Below the pieces are notes generated by a model, which did not search any database, was not told the DNA's origin, and worked only from the letters and a program-made list of their open reading frames with translations. Below, piece after piece: positions 1 to 9,590 of a stretch of 64,000 nucleotides of DNA. Source of the stretch: Halichoerus grypus (lineage: Eukaryota; Chordata; Mammalia; Carnivora; Phocidae); contig NC_135720.1 of assembly GCF_964656455.1 (NCBI RefSeq), forward strand, positions 109,504,696 to 109,568,695. Reading direction: 5' to 3'. The stretch's first letter is position 1; each line of letters starts with the position of its first letter. The translations under genes were made by a program, and so were the position numbers.

Positions 1-1184
1 AAAGGGAGCCACCATCTGTTTAACATTAAGACCGGGACCCTGCTCTTGCTCATTTTCCTGCCTCGGACATAGGTTTAATTTTTTAGAAAACCTTTCAGAT
101 GGACCCAGAGGCCCCTTGGCATCTAGACGTGCTGGTGCTCGCCCCTGGAAGTGGCCAGGCCGGCTAGAACGCCAGCTCTCTGAGGGGAGGGCTGCAGGGA
201 GAGCCGCTCCCCGGCCTGCAGGGAGATGTTCTGGAAACGCCGCGAGGAGGCCGGGCAGCGGGTGGTGTGGTTTGATGGCCTGTCAGATGAGCATGTCATC
301 ATGGAAAATTCTTTATGGAATCTGCAGATCCGTTTACACGGGCCTGCTGCTGCGGCAGACTGCTCGTGCCTTCAGAACAGCCCCAGCCCCTCCCTTGTTT
401 CCCACTGGACTTCAGTTGCACCGCGGAGGGTTAGAACTGCAGGCTTTCTGTCTCCCTCTTCCATCCCTCGCCCTTCTGTCTTCCCTCAGTCCCAGGCTTC
501 AGTTTTGTAGAGAATTGGGCTGAGTTTCCTGGTGTCTGGATTGGGTGGCCCACCCTGGGGTCCCCCTCGGGGGCAGAACTGGAACTCCTGGCTTAAATCC
601 CAGGCCCTGCTGGGGTCCACACCCTGCCATCTGCAGGTTGCAGTGAACGGTGGCAGGACTGAAGGATGGGGAGGGTAGAGGCCATTCTCGGCAGGTTGAA
701 GCAGGTTTGGCGCTATTAAAGTTCCTGGAATAGATAAGGCTTCTTCTAGGGCCACCAGTGGACTTCCCCAGGTGGCCTCTCACCTGCTGCCCACAGTTGC
801 TGGGAGCCCTGTGGGGACTGGACTGATCGCATGATTTTGAGTCACGCTGAAATGTACACACCACTTCTGGTGATCTGTCCTGGCCTAGACCTTGAAATTG
901 CTTGGCCCAGGGCAGAGAGAGGGATCCAGAGAAGAGAGGGAAGGGGGAGCTTGTAGGGAAAGAGGGTAGAGTTCCAAGCACGGGGAAAAGGAAGCCAGCT
1001 GATGCAGTGCATACTCCCTCAGAAGACAGATCCAGGAGGGCACTGAGCTGGGGCGAGGGGTAGATGGGGGTCCCTCCCAGGTCTGTCCCGCAGTAGAAGA
1101 CTTCTCTGTGGAGGACTGGGTAGGGCATCGGCATCCCGTGTTTCTGAATCACATGTGCCTTCTTTGAGGCAGAACTGTCTAGTA

Positions 1185-1372
1185 CAGTGGTTCTCAAAGT
1201 GTGGTCACTGGCCCAGTAGCAGCTGCATCATCTGGAAACTCATTAGAAATGCAAATTCTCTGACCCCTTCCCAGACCCGCTGAATCAGACTCTGGAGGTG
1301 GGGCCCAGCAGTCTGTATTTAACAAGCTCTCCGGGTGACGCTGGTGCATGCTAGTAAGTTTGAGAAGCACTG
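1185..1372. mobile_element. MER5A-type non-autonomous hAT DNA transposon
   Basis: The 188-bp element begins CAGTGGTTCTCAAAG and ends TTTGAGAAGCACTG. These are imperfect terminal inverted repeats matching 13 of 14 positions. The interior has the MER5A signature, including AGAAATGCAAATTCTC and a GGGGCCCAGCA segment. It lies in KCNK5 intron 1. No clean 8-bp target duplication remains, as expected for an old copy. Confidence 0.85.
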
Positions 1373-1384
1373 GCTCGGTGAGAG

Positions 1385-1560
1385 AACAGACTTTAGGGAC
1401 AGAGTGCCTGAGTTCGCATTCTTACCAGCTGTGTGACCCTGGGCAAATCTCTTAACCTCTCTGATCCTCTATAAAATATTTCATCATCTATAAACTGGAG
1501 ACAGTAACTGCCACCTTGTTATTATGATGATTCAATAAGAATGCTCATATGGCGTTGCAT
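1385..1560 (+). repeat. MIR SINE
   Basis: The core TACCAGCTGTGTGACCCTGG followed by a match to 'GCAAATCTCTTAACCTCTCTG' (about 1424-1463) is the conserved MIR centre in forward orientation. It is an ancient mammalian tRNA-derived SINE in intron 1. Confidence 0.85.
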
Positions 1561-1611
1561 CCACTGCTGGCACTTCGAAATCATTTCGTCACTTTGTGTC
1601 TCTTGTTCTAG

Positions 1612-1723
1612 GTAGTATCTGATGCTGCAGGACAGGGCGTGGCCATTACGGGGAATCAGACGTTCAACAACTGGAACTGGCCTAATGCAATGATTTTTGC
1701 CGCCACGGTCATTACTACCATTG
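1612..1723 (+). CDS. KCNK5: KCNK5 exon 2: extracellular cap end and first pore helix
   Basis: KCNK5 (TASK-2) is a plasma-membrane two-pore-domain K+ leak channel, a dimer opened by alkaline pH and important in kidney and other epithelia. This 112-bp exon follows a TTCTAG acceptor and ends at a GTAAGT donor (1724). It encodes VVSDAAGQGVAITGNQTFNN then the P1 pore helix (WNWPNAMIFAATVITTIG), equivalent to human residues 63-99 plus one base of codon 100. NQT at residue 77 is the known N-glycosylation sequon. The TTIG of the first selectivity filter ends exactly at the splice site, and its YG comes from exon 3. The split-codon phase (one base) matches exon 3. Family and gene identity rest on near-identity to human KCNK5 as remembered. 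The KCNK16/17 paralogues lack these cap and tail sequences. Confidence 0.97.
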
Positions 1724-2891
1724 GTAAGTCTTCAGGGACCTCAGGACACCCACGTCCATGCCCTCGCTCCACGGAACCTTGTAAGAGTCCAGCTCTGGTC
1801 CCATGGCCTTCAGTTGCATTGCGTTCTTTGAACACTTTGCTGGGGATTTAGTAAGTTCTTGGTGACTGGCCACGCTTGGGAGACTTCTCCAGGAGTGCTC
1901 ACCTGGGCTCTTGGAGCGGAAACAACACAGCCCGATAGCCTGAGCCATGCAGGGGGTTGAGCAGGTTGTGCACTGCATCACCCCAGCCCATGCTTGCTCG
2001 CTGAGCTGGCAGTCTCTTTTGGTTATCTATGGCTGCATGACCAACCACCCCAGACTTAGGGGCTTTTAAAACACAACTTACTATCTTCCGCCACCCTGTG
2101 GGCTGGCTGGGTTCAGCCAGTTGGTTCTTGCTGGAGGTCGGTAATGGCGGTGGCTGTCCTGTGTCTGAGGCTGGAATCAGCCAAAAGCACTACTGGCTAG
2201 ACATCTGGGACTGCTTCTTCCATCACACGTTCGACAGTGGAGCGTGGCTGTTGGCTGAGAGCATGGCTGGGGGTGAAAACGCAGTGACTCGGGCAGCTCC
2301 CAGTATGGCAGCTGGGTCCAAGCGGGGAATCCCCAGAGTGAGCCTTCTGGGCCATCCCGGAGAGAAGCAACAGGGCTTCTTAGACTTAGCCTTTCAGGCA
2401 CCACTGAGCCGCGTCCGCTGGCCAGGCCGGCCACGGCAGCCCAGCCTCCGATGCCGGCCCAGCCTGAGCAGCAACACGCTCACACGGGAAGGGATGGGAT
2501 TAAGAATGGCCATCTTTAGAGACCACCTCCCGTGGTGCCTCTGGGGTGTCTCCCCAGAGAAGGCTCTTTGTAATTTGCACCCTGGTGCCAAATAGACTAG
2601 TGGAAGGCTTGCTAATGATGAAGGCTTTGTCAAGCAGGGAGCTCCCAGTCTGATGGAGGAGACATAGCCCATGCCATCCTACTTGCTTTATAAATGATCA
2701 CGACCAAAGTGTAATGAAGTGAAATTTCATTTCTTAGGGAGTGATACTAGATCAATAGCAAGTGATCAAGAACGTGGTTGTGTGGATGTGGGTGTAGGTA
2801 TGGGTGCGTAGTGGAGGCAGGAGCCGTGGTGAGTCTGGGTCCATCACCTCCGCTGTGGCTCTTTGTGCCTCACTCTCTTCTTCTACCTCAG
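1724..2891 (+). other. KCNK5: KCNK5 intron 2
   Basis: The intron runs from a GTAAGT donor to a CTTCTACCTCAG acceptor, phase 1. An old mammalian LTR or DNA-transposon-like repeat begins near 2019 (TTATCTATGGCTGCATGACC, then CAACCACCCCAGACTTAGGG) and fades by about 2430. I did not assign its family. The rest is unique sequence. Confidence 0.9.
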
Positions 2892-3058
2892 GCTATGGCA
2901 ATGTGGCCCCCAAGACCCCTGCCGGGCGCCTCTTCTGTGTCTTCTATGGTCTCTTTGGGGTGCCGCTCTGCCTGACGTGGATCAGTGCCCTGGGCAAGTT
3001 CTTCGGGGGACGTGCCAAGAGGCTGGGCCAGTTCCTCACCAAGAGAGGCGTCAGCCTG
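2892..3058 (+). CDS. KCNK5: KCNK5 exon 3: filter 1 completion and M2 helix
   Basis: The 167-bp exon completes the split glycine and continues YGNVAPKTPAGRLFCVFYGL, so the first filter reads TIGYG. It then encodes the M2 inner helix (about residues 112-134, FCVFYGLFGVPLCLTWISAL) and a basic cytoplasmic loop (GKFFGGRAKRLGQFLTKRGVSL). It covers human-equivalent residues 101-155 and ends in phase 0 at a GTATGT donor (3059). T108 in the APKT motif, altered in a human variant linked to Balkan endemic nephropathy, is the wild-type threonine. All 55 codons appear identical to the human protein as I recall it, as expected for the pore. Confidence 0.97.
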
Positions 3059-3368
3059 GTATGTCTCCAAACCCTGGGGGCTGGGCAGTGCTGGGGGGAC
3101 CCTGGCAGGTGATGGGAGGATGGGAAAGATTCAAGAATGGACAGAGGTGCTAGAGCGGGGACGGGAGGGCAGTTTCGGGGCCCCCCCAGCCCCTGGGTGA
3201 GGCTGGGAACGGTGCTCCTTGCCCTTTGCTGGGCGGGTGACACTCCTCCCGGGCCTGGTGCCAGCTGGCCTCCTGCCTGGCTGCCTCCCGGCCTTCCGGG
3301 CGCCCCTGCTGAGTGTCCCCAGTCTCTGCTGTGGCTCTGACTTGGTCTCCCCACCCCCACCCCATCAG
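3059..3368 (+). other. KCNK5: KCNK5 intron 3
   Basis: This short 310-bp GC-rich intron has a GTATGT donor, a CCCACCCCATCAG acceptor and phase 0. No repeat is recognised in it. Confidence 0.92.
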
Positions 3369-3537
3369 CGGCAGGCGCAGATCACGTGCACGGCCATCTT
3401 CATTGTATGGGGCGTCCTGGTCCACCTGGTGATCCCGCCTTTCGTGTTCATGGTGACCGAGGAGTGGGACTACATCGAGGGCCTCTACTACTCCTTCATC
3501 ACCATCTCCACCATCGGCTTCGGCGACTTTGTGGCTG
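3369..3537 (+). CDS. KCNK5: KCNK5 exon 4: M3 helix and second pore loop
   Basis: The 169-bp exon encodes RQAQITCTAIFIVWGVLVHL then VIPPFVFMVTEEWDYIEGLY and the P2 loop YSFITISTIGFGDFVA. This corresponds to human residues 156-211. M3 spans about residues 160-187. The second selectivity filter is TIGFG, the usual asymmetric partner of TIGYG in K2P channels. It ends one base into codon 212 at a GTGAGT donor, matching the phase of exon 5. Differences from human, as I remember it, are conservative (RQAQ for RKAQ, TAIF for TVIF, EEWD for EGWN) and sit outside the filter. Confidence 0.97.
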
Positions 3538-5637
3538 GTGAGTCCTGCCCTTCTCCCCGTGCCTCTGCCTCTCCGCCTTCTCTTTCTCTGCTTCTCCACC
3601 TACAATTCAGCTGACCTTAATGAGACCCCAGCAGGTGGGCAGCAACCCTCCCCCCGCCCCCAAGGGGTCTTCTTCTGTTTCCTTTTCTTTCTTGGGTCAT
3701 AGCTTTTCCTGCTTCCTCTCCCTCTGTTCTCCCCTGTCTCCTAGGCCTAGGTTCACTAGGGGCCGGGGGTAGGTCCTTCCCCACCCCCTGCAGGGTTTGA
3801 GCCTGTTACCCAGAAAGCCCCGGAGCCAAGTCAGGGGCCCCCTTCCTGTCCCAGAGCTGCCGGCCTTACATCCCATCACAGGAGCGGAGGGAGCTGGTCT
3901 AGAGGTTTGGCTCACAGGCCTGAAACTTTACTCTTGCCACAGGCAGTTTAGAGACAAGAGAGGCCTTCTCCTAAGCTGCCCCACCCTCTGGGGGCCGGGA
4001 CAGTCCCTCCCACTCTCCCCATACTTAATCCAGGCAGGTGATAAAATTCTTTGGCCCCAGCCTCTCCGAGACTTGTGCCTGTGGCCTGCCCTGCATCTTG
4101 GCCCTTCATCGTCTTGACCCCTGTTCGGCTGCGTTGACCCAGTGTTCCCTCAATGCCTGCTGCCCAGCCGACCCCAACCTTTGCTCCAGGGGCCTCCAGT
4201 CGCCCCCCCACACACACCCCACCCCCACCCAGGGGCAGGTGCAGGTCACTAACCTTCTGCCTCATTGTAAGGGGAGACTCCAAATGCGAGGAGGGGCGGC
4301 TGAGTGGTGGGGGGGGACAGGAAAGAGGCCCGAACCCTCTCCTGACCTCGGCAGATCGAGGCCTGCTGTCTTGGGAGATGAAGTCGGACGGAGGCACAGC
4401 CCTGCTGTTGTCCGAGGGACCCTGAGCGAACAAGGAGAAGCCTCTGTACTGGAGAAGTGGGGTACATTTAGCCATGCTTTCTCAGCTCCAGCAAGACCTC
4501 AGACCTCTCCCTCAGTTTCCTCATCTCTAAGATTGCTTTAAAAAGAACAGCTCCTACCTAACAGGGTGGTAGAAGATCAAATGAGTGCTGAGGATAGGAC
4601 CCAGCTATGTCAGCATGCGCCCTGCTTGTCATCACACCCTGCCTGGGACCAAGAGCCCCGAGCACCCTCAGAGACGCCTCTTGTCTCCAGGGGCAAACAC
4701 AGCACCTGTCTTCAGGGACCTCTAATGTTATGAGGCTGGTATAGTCCCTGCCCTGCGGGAGCCCCACTCTGGAGGAAGCCCCCTTCCCCTAGTCCTTTTC
4801 CAGACTGCTTGCAGTTGAAAGGTGGGGTGGGGGCAGGATATATAATAACGCAGACCAATGTGCCTGGAAACGTAAAGTTAAGCTAGAAATCTCATAATGC
4901 TGGAGTGTAGATCAGTCAGAGCTGTGCAGGGTGACCCGGAGGACTCCCTGGAGCAGGTGTTGGGAGCCTGGCCTCAGAGGAGGGGGATGTGGAGTGGCAG
5001 AGCCCTCTAGACCACGGGAAGGGCCAGCCTGAAGAGGACAGAAACAGGAAGTCGGGGGCAGCCAGACCCCACTGAAGGAGAACCAAGGCTTTCCAGAATA
5101 GTTTCTGCTGGGACCGGTGCACACAGACCTCTTGGCCCAACCACCAGCCCCATTCATATTAAAGCAGTGAGGCCAAACCCAGCAGTGAAGATGCCAGCCA
5201 CTCACTTAATTTCCATCCTGGTTTTAACTGAACTATAACATATATGCCCCCAAAAGTGCACAAAACAGCTAGATGTGATACAGTGAATAATCGAAAGGCA
5301 AACATGCATGAACTATTTCCTGACCTGTGTGTTGGCTGCATTAACAGCCTCCCCATTGCCTTGGACCTGGAACCTACCTTACCCTAGGGAACCACTCTCC
5401 TGACTTCTGACAGTTGAGGACCCTGAGGCTCAGGCAGGTTGGGGACTAAGATAGGGACATGAATGACTGGACCGTCAGGATGATGGAACAGTCTGGTTCC
5501 TAGTCCTTTCTTTCACCGTGCATCCCATTCTGGGTTCTGACACTGTGCCTGCTCTCAGAGAACCCGGCTTTGGCCTTGATGTGCATCCAGGTCCCTGTTG
5601 ACCTTCTGACCCTCGGGGCTTCCTGTCCTGTCTGCAG
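3538..5637 (+). other. KCNK5: KCNK5 intron 4
   Basis: The intron is 2.1 kb, runs from a GTGAGT donor to a TCCTGTCTGCAG acceptor, and has phase 1. It is GC-rich in the first half and contains short C-rich and AC-rich tracts near 4200-4240. No transposon is identified with confidence. Several open frames on both strands have no family resemblance. Confidence 0.9.
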
Positions 5638-6503
5638 GTGTGAACCCCAGCGCCAACTACCACGCCTTGTACCGCTACTTTGTGGAGCTCTGGATCTACC
5701 TGGGGCTGGCCTGGCTTTCCCTCTTTGTCAACTGGAAGGTGAGCATGTTCGTGGAGGTCCACAAGGCCATCAAGAAGCGGCGGCGGCGGCGGAAGGAGTC
5801 CTTTGAGAGCTCCCCACACTCCAAAAAGGCTCTGCAGATGACTGGGAGTACGGCGTCCAAGGACGTCAACATCTTCAGCTTTCTGTCCAAGAAGGAGGAG
5901 ACCTACAACGACCTCATCAAGCAGATCGGGAAGAAGGCAATGAAGACGAGCGGGGCTGGGGAGAGGGTTCCAGCACAGGGGCTGGGGCCTCAGGGGGGTG
6001 GGCTGCCAGCCCTCCCCACTTCCCTGTCCCCCCTGGTGGTTTACTCCAAGAACCGGGTGCCCAGCTTGGAAGAGGTGTCTCAGACGCTGAAGAGCAAAGG
6101 CCATGTGTCGCGGCCCCCCAGCGACGAGGCCGGGGCAGGGCCCCCCAAGGAAGGCTCCCCGACCTCCGAGGTGTTCATTAACCAGCTGGACCGAATCAGC
6201 GAGGAGGGTGAGCCATGGGACGCCCAGGACTACCACCCGCTCATCTTCCAGAACGTCAGCATCACCTTTGCGGACGAGGAGGCCGGCCTTTCGGACGAAG
6301 AGACATCCAAGTCCTCCATAGAGGACAATCTGGCTGGGGAGGAGAGGCCCCAGGAGGGGGCGGAAGCTGAGGTGCCCCTGAACCTGGGCGAGTTCCCCTC
6401 GTCGGACGAGTCCACCTTCACCAGCACTGAGTCTGAGCTCTCTGTGCCTTACGAACAGCTTATGAACGAGTACAGTCAGTCCGACTGCCCCAGAGGCACA
6501 TGA
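5638..6503 (+). CDS. KCNK5: KCNK5 exon 5: M4 helix and cytosolic tail, with stop
   Basis: The last coding exon encodes VNPSANYHALYRYFVELWIY, the rest of the M4 helix, and a cytosolic tail of about 245 residues ending in SELSVPYEQLMNEYSQSDCP then RGT and TGA. Placing exon 5 after 212 residues gives a total of 499 aa, the same as human KCNK5. Key functional residues are visible: R224 (extracellular pH sensor, in ALYRYF), N243 and K245 (intracellular pH gating, in FVNWKVS) and KK257-258 (Gbeta-gamma site, before an RRRRR run). The proximal tail is nearly invariant (KESFESSPHSKKALQ, SKDVNIFSFLSKKEETYNDL). The distal tail (about residues 325-460, acidic and Ser/Pro-rich) is more diverged from human but keeps its length. 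The GT at 5638-5639 completes codon 212, and residue V213 is GTG. Confidence 0.97.
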
Positions 6504-7738
6504 GGCAGGGCCGGCTCCCCACCCCACCTCCGATGGCTTCTGTTCCCCTCATCCCGGGGCATCCTACTACAGCTGGGACCTCTGGCCCCTGGTGGGGGGC
6601 AGCCCTGGAACTGGGAGTGGGGGGCCAGGGGCCTTCCTCACCTTCCATCCCCTCCGGCTAGATGCTACGGGTCAAACTCAGCGTGCGCCCAGGACAGGGC
6701 CTCGGTTCTCTGGCTGAATGGGCACCCTGGCAGTGGGAGGCATCTGGCCTGAGCATGGCTGGTGTATTTGATGGTTCAGAGACATGTATGGGCTGGCAGG
6801 TGACCCTCCGGGAGGCCTGCACCTGCATGGGTCTTCGGACGTCCTTCGGTTGAGCATTTCACACGGTTCTCTTAGGCTCGGGGCTCCGGCCGTTTGAGTT
6901 CACCAGTATTACTGAGCTCCTGTGTGCCCAGCACGGAGCTAGCTATTTCAGAAAGAGAGGAGGGAGGGCACTGTGAGCCCTGGGTCCTGCCTTTGCAGGA
7001 GGTACAGCAATGGTGTGGGGGCGCTGAGCACTTCAGCTCCTCAGCAAAGAGCAGGATGCTGTGTGGGGTGCGTGTAAGCATCCCCCAGCCCCACCTCGTC
7101 TGCCTGTCAGGCCCTACTGCAAAGCTCAGTAGGGAAGGGGCGCCCAGGGGAAGGGAAAGGGGAGATCCTGGGCAGATGCTGAAACACTCCTGTCCTAATA
7201 CACAGGACCCCGAGCAAGCTCTGAGTTGGCCCAGGGCCCTAGGCCTTCAGGTTTTGCTCAGACCAAGCCACCCGGAGCCCAGTTCCCTGACTCACCCTTT
7301 GGCCAGGTGATGGCAGAGGCAGGCTTTCTCCCTCCCTGGGAACGCTGCGGGAAGAGAGGGTAGCGGTAGCCAGGGAGCTGCAGGAGGAAGCTCAGCTCTG
7401 GTTCCTTCTGTCCCCAGCCTCCCCTGTGCCCCGAACAAGGACCTCATGGCTCCCTGGCCCTCGTGGCCCCCACGGTGGGGGAGGCCGAGTCACTCTTGGC
7501 TTACACGTGGGATGGGCCAAAGATGTGAACCTGCTCCCCTGCTGCAGCCACGGTTTGGCGTTTGTGTGCGCGGGTGCGCACGTGTGTTTAAGAAAAGACT
7601 GGGGACACGGGGAGCAAATGATAATGTGAAACTGTACACAGACTGTTTCTGGTGAGGGGCCGGCAGAGTTCTCGGGGTCTCCACGATACGCACCCTTAGG
7701 GCCAGCCCTCTCTGCCCTGTATGTTTTGTTATTTTTAA

Positions 7739-7744
7739 AATAAA
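7739..7744 (+). terminator. KCNK5: Proximal polyadenylation signal of KCNK5
   Basis: A canonical AATAAA lies in an A/T-rich patch (ATTTTTAAAATAAACTGCTG). Cleavage here would give a shorter 3' UTR of about 1.26 kb lacking the distal regulatory block. Use of this site is inferred. Confidence 0.6.
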
Positions 7745-8274
7745 CTGCTGTTTTGATATACCTGGCATCCATTGTTGGCTTCGGAGCCAGAGGGGAGAGG
7801 AGGCGAAAGAGCAGGCCCCCAAGGAGTGGGCTGCTACATGTTCGCCCTCCTACCCCCAGCTCTGCTGGGCCTTTCTTGGTGAGCTCAGCCAGAGTCATGC
7901 TGTCGAGAGCCCCCACGCAGAGAGGGGGTGAAGGCACCGAGAAGCGAGTGCGCACGGTTGGGGCGAGGCATCCCTCACAGGCGACTGACGCTGGCCAGGA
8001 GGCGAGTGATCACCCTCTCTGCCTCTCAGCCCCCTCCCCAGGACTGTGGGGCCGGACCCCACCCCACCCCCTCCCCCCCGACATGTGAAGACGGTGATGG
8101 GCGTGTGTGTCCACACCTGCATTCATCCTGTGACCCAGGGCTATGCTGGCCGGGCAGCTGGGTGAGAAGGAGCGGCCTGCTGTTTTTCTGTGAATGTTTT
8201 CGTGAGTTTTCATCCTAGTTTCCTTGCCCCACCTTGCTGGCGTATCGCTGGCCGTCCTGGACTCACACACTGTA

Positions 8275-8282
8275 TGTACATA
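8275..8282 (+). promoter_or_regulatory. Pumilio-type element in the KCNK5 3' UTR
   Basis: TGTACATA fits the Pumilio consensus UGUANAUA. It lies 42 bases before the distal AATAAA, inside the perfect 12-bp palindrome GTATGTACATAC (8272-8283). Function is inferred from the motif only. Confidence 0.4.
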
Positions 8283-8323
8283 CTGGCAATGATGTCAAAT
8301 GTAATTTATTTTAACATTTTTAC

Positions 8324-8329
8324 AATAAA
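8324..8329 (+). terminator. KCNK5: Distal (main) polyadenylation signal of KCNK5
   Basis: AATAAA within TTTTTACAATAAAGCCTTTG is followed by a GT-rich stretch (GCGTGTGCTGTGTGGGG, 8356-8372) that fits a downstream element. I take this as the end of the gene. Confidence 0.85.
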
Positions 8330-8689
8330 GCCTTTGAGATGGACGGGACAGCCTAGCGTGTGCTGTGTGGGGGCAGTCTGGGAGGATTGGGGGTAGGGAG
8401 AACGGACGATGGTGCGAGGGTCACGATGAGGATTGGGGTGGTCCAGAAGGGAAAGAAAAAAAAAAAGGTGAGGAGGTGGGGGAGGGGCCTGCTAGTTAAG
8501 ATGAGGTGGTCAGGATGGGCTTCTTGGAGCAGGTGACAGTTAACCGGTCTGAATGCAGATGGAGAGGAGTCTTGCGGGAAAGATCCTAGAACCGGGAAGG
8601 AGTCAGAAGCCAGGGGAGAGTGATGGATTGGGGGTGGGTTGGGGGCAGTGGTGAGGATCGTGCAAACTGTCCGCAGTCTGCTTTATGCT

Positions 8690-8850
8690 TATGCTCCACA
8701 AATGAGCTCCTTTGATCTTGCAACAGAGCCATGTGGTAGGTGTACGTGCCCATTTTACGGGCCAGGAAATAAGGCGCAGAGAAGTGACCGGGGCAAGAGC
8801 TCAAGAGACAGCAAGCCTGGATTCAAACTCACGCAGCCACGCTCCTGCAT
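8690..8850 (-). repeat. MIR SINE
   Basis: The segment TGTGGTAGGTGTACGTGCCC followed by ATTTTACGGGCCAGGAAATAAGG, then AGAAGTGACCGGGGCAAGAG, has the order of a reverse-oriented MIR (class 'cccattttacagatgaggaaa'). Confidence 0.7.
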
Positions 8851-9429
8851 CTGTCCCCAGCCACTGGGATGGGAGGAGGAAGCGAGCCTGTGCTTTGTGG
8901 CCACTGACGTCCCCTGGAAGGGCTCCTGTCTTGGAAGGTGGGCCAGAGAATAACTCGACGATGGACCAGGCTTGAGTTGGAAGGGTGGGCCCTGGGGACT
9001 GGAAAGAATGTGAACGAAGGACTGACCAGGCTCAGCTGGGCATGTCTGCATTCATTTAAAGGGAGGCTCGGCCGGGCTTCATTGTCTCAACTGGTTGGAG
9101 ATTGGTCTCTTCTGTGGTTCCGGGGCCGCCTGACCAGGACCAAACAGGACATTAGTTAAAAGTTGGAGTCTGTTGGGAAAAATGTAAAATTCTGTGGTTT
9201 CAGGAGTGAGTCACATTTTTCACACAGGCATGGATGTGTTTACAAAGCGTCCTATGTGTTGAACATACCAACCGATTCTAGAGCTACTTGATATCATCCC
9301 TACCTCTGCCAAAACATCTCTCCACCTCTCTCCCTCTCTTCCCTCCCCTGTACCCTCCTCCTGCCCCCCCCCCCACAGGTCCAAGATTCTCTGGTTTTGC
9401 TTTAGCACCGTTCAGCCTCAAGGTAACTA

Positions 9430-9590
9430 AGTTCTACCTTTATTTAGCACTTGACCACTTCACAAAGCCCTTTGACAAATATACCTCAGAGCATCCACAG
9501 GGGACACAGGTCACTCGGCCCCATTTTCAGCTAAGGAGATGAAGGCTCAGAGAGTCGGCCTTTCGGGGCACAGTGTCACACAGAAGCACA
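9430..9590 (-). repeat. MIR SINE
   Basis: TTTATTTAGCACTTGACCAC, CCCCATTTTCAGCTAAGGAG and AGGCTCAGAGAGTCGGC follow the layout of a degraded reverse-oriented MIR. Confidence 0.65.

Larger units (their letters stand above)
1..1611 (+). other. KCNK5: KCNK5 intron 1, 3' part (window opens inside it)
   Basis: This stretch lies directly upstream of the first recognisable KCNK5 exon and ends in a TTCTAG acceptor at 1606-1611. Exon 1, which in human encodes residues 1-62 including the first membrane helix, is not in the window. The first 1.1 kb is mostly unique, moderately GC-rich sequence. A MER5A-type DNA transposon (1185-1372) and a MIR SINE (about 1385-1560) occupy the last part. Open frames here, including a 232-codon one on the minus strand (499-1197), look like chance frames in GC-rich intronic DNA. 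Confidence 0.9.
6504..8350 (+). other. KCNK5: KCNK5 3' untranslated region
   Basis: Sequence after the stop runs without another gene to two AATAAA signals, at 7739-7744 and 8324-8329. The distal signal gives a 3' UTR of about 1.85 kb, in keeping with the roughly 3.7-kb human mRNA. The final 100 bases are AU-rich, unlike the GC-rich body, and contain a TGTACATA Pumilio-type element. The exact cleavage site is inferred. Confidence 0.85.

Noticed and set aside
226..510. Plus frame beginning MFWKRREEAGQR in intron 1
   Set aside because: There is no homology and no start or splice context. It lies within intronic sequence.
499..1197. Minus-strand open frame of 232 codons in KCNK5 intron 1
   Set aside because: It overlaps a MER5A element, is Ser/Pro-rich and has no domain, splice context or known relative.
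5475..6527. Minus-strand open frame of 350 codons opposite KCNK5 exon 5
   Set aside because: It is the complement of a GC-rich coding exon whose codon use leaves few antisense stops. The peptide is Leu/Gly/Val-rich with no family features.
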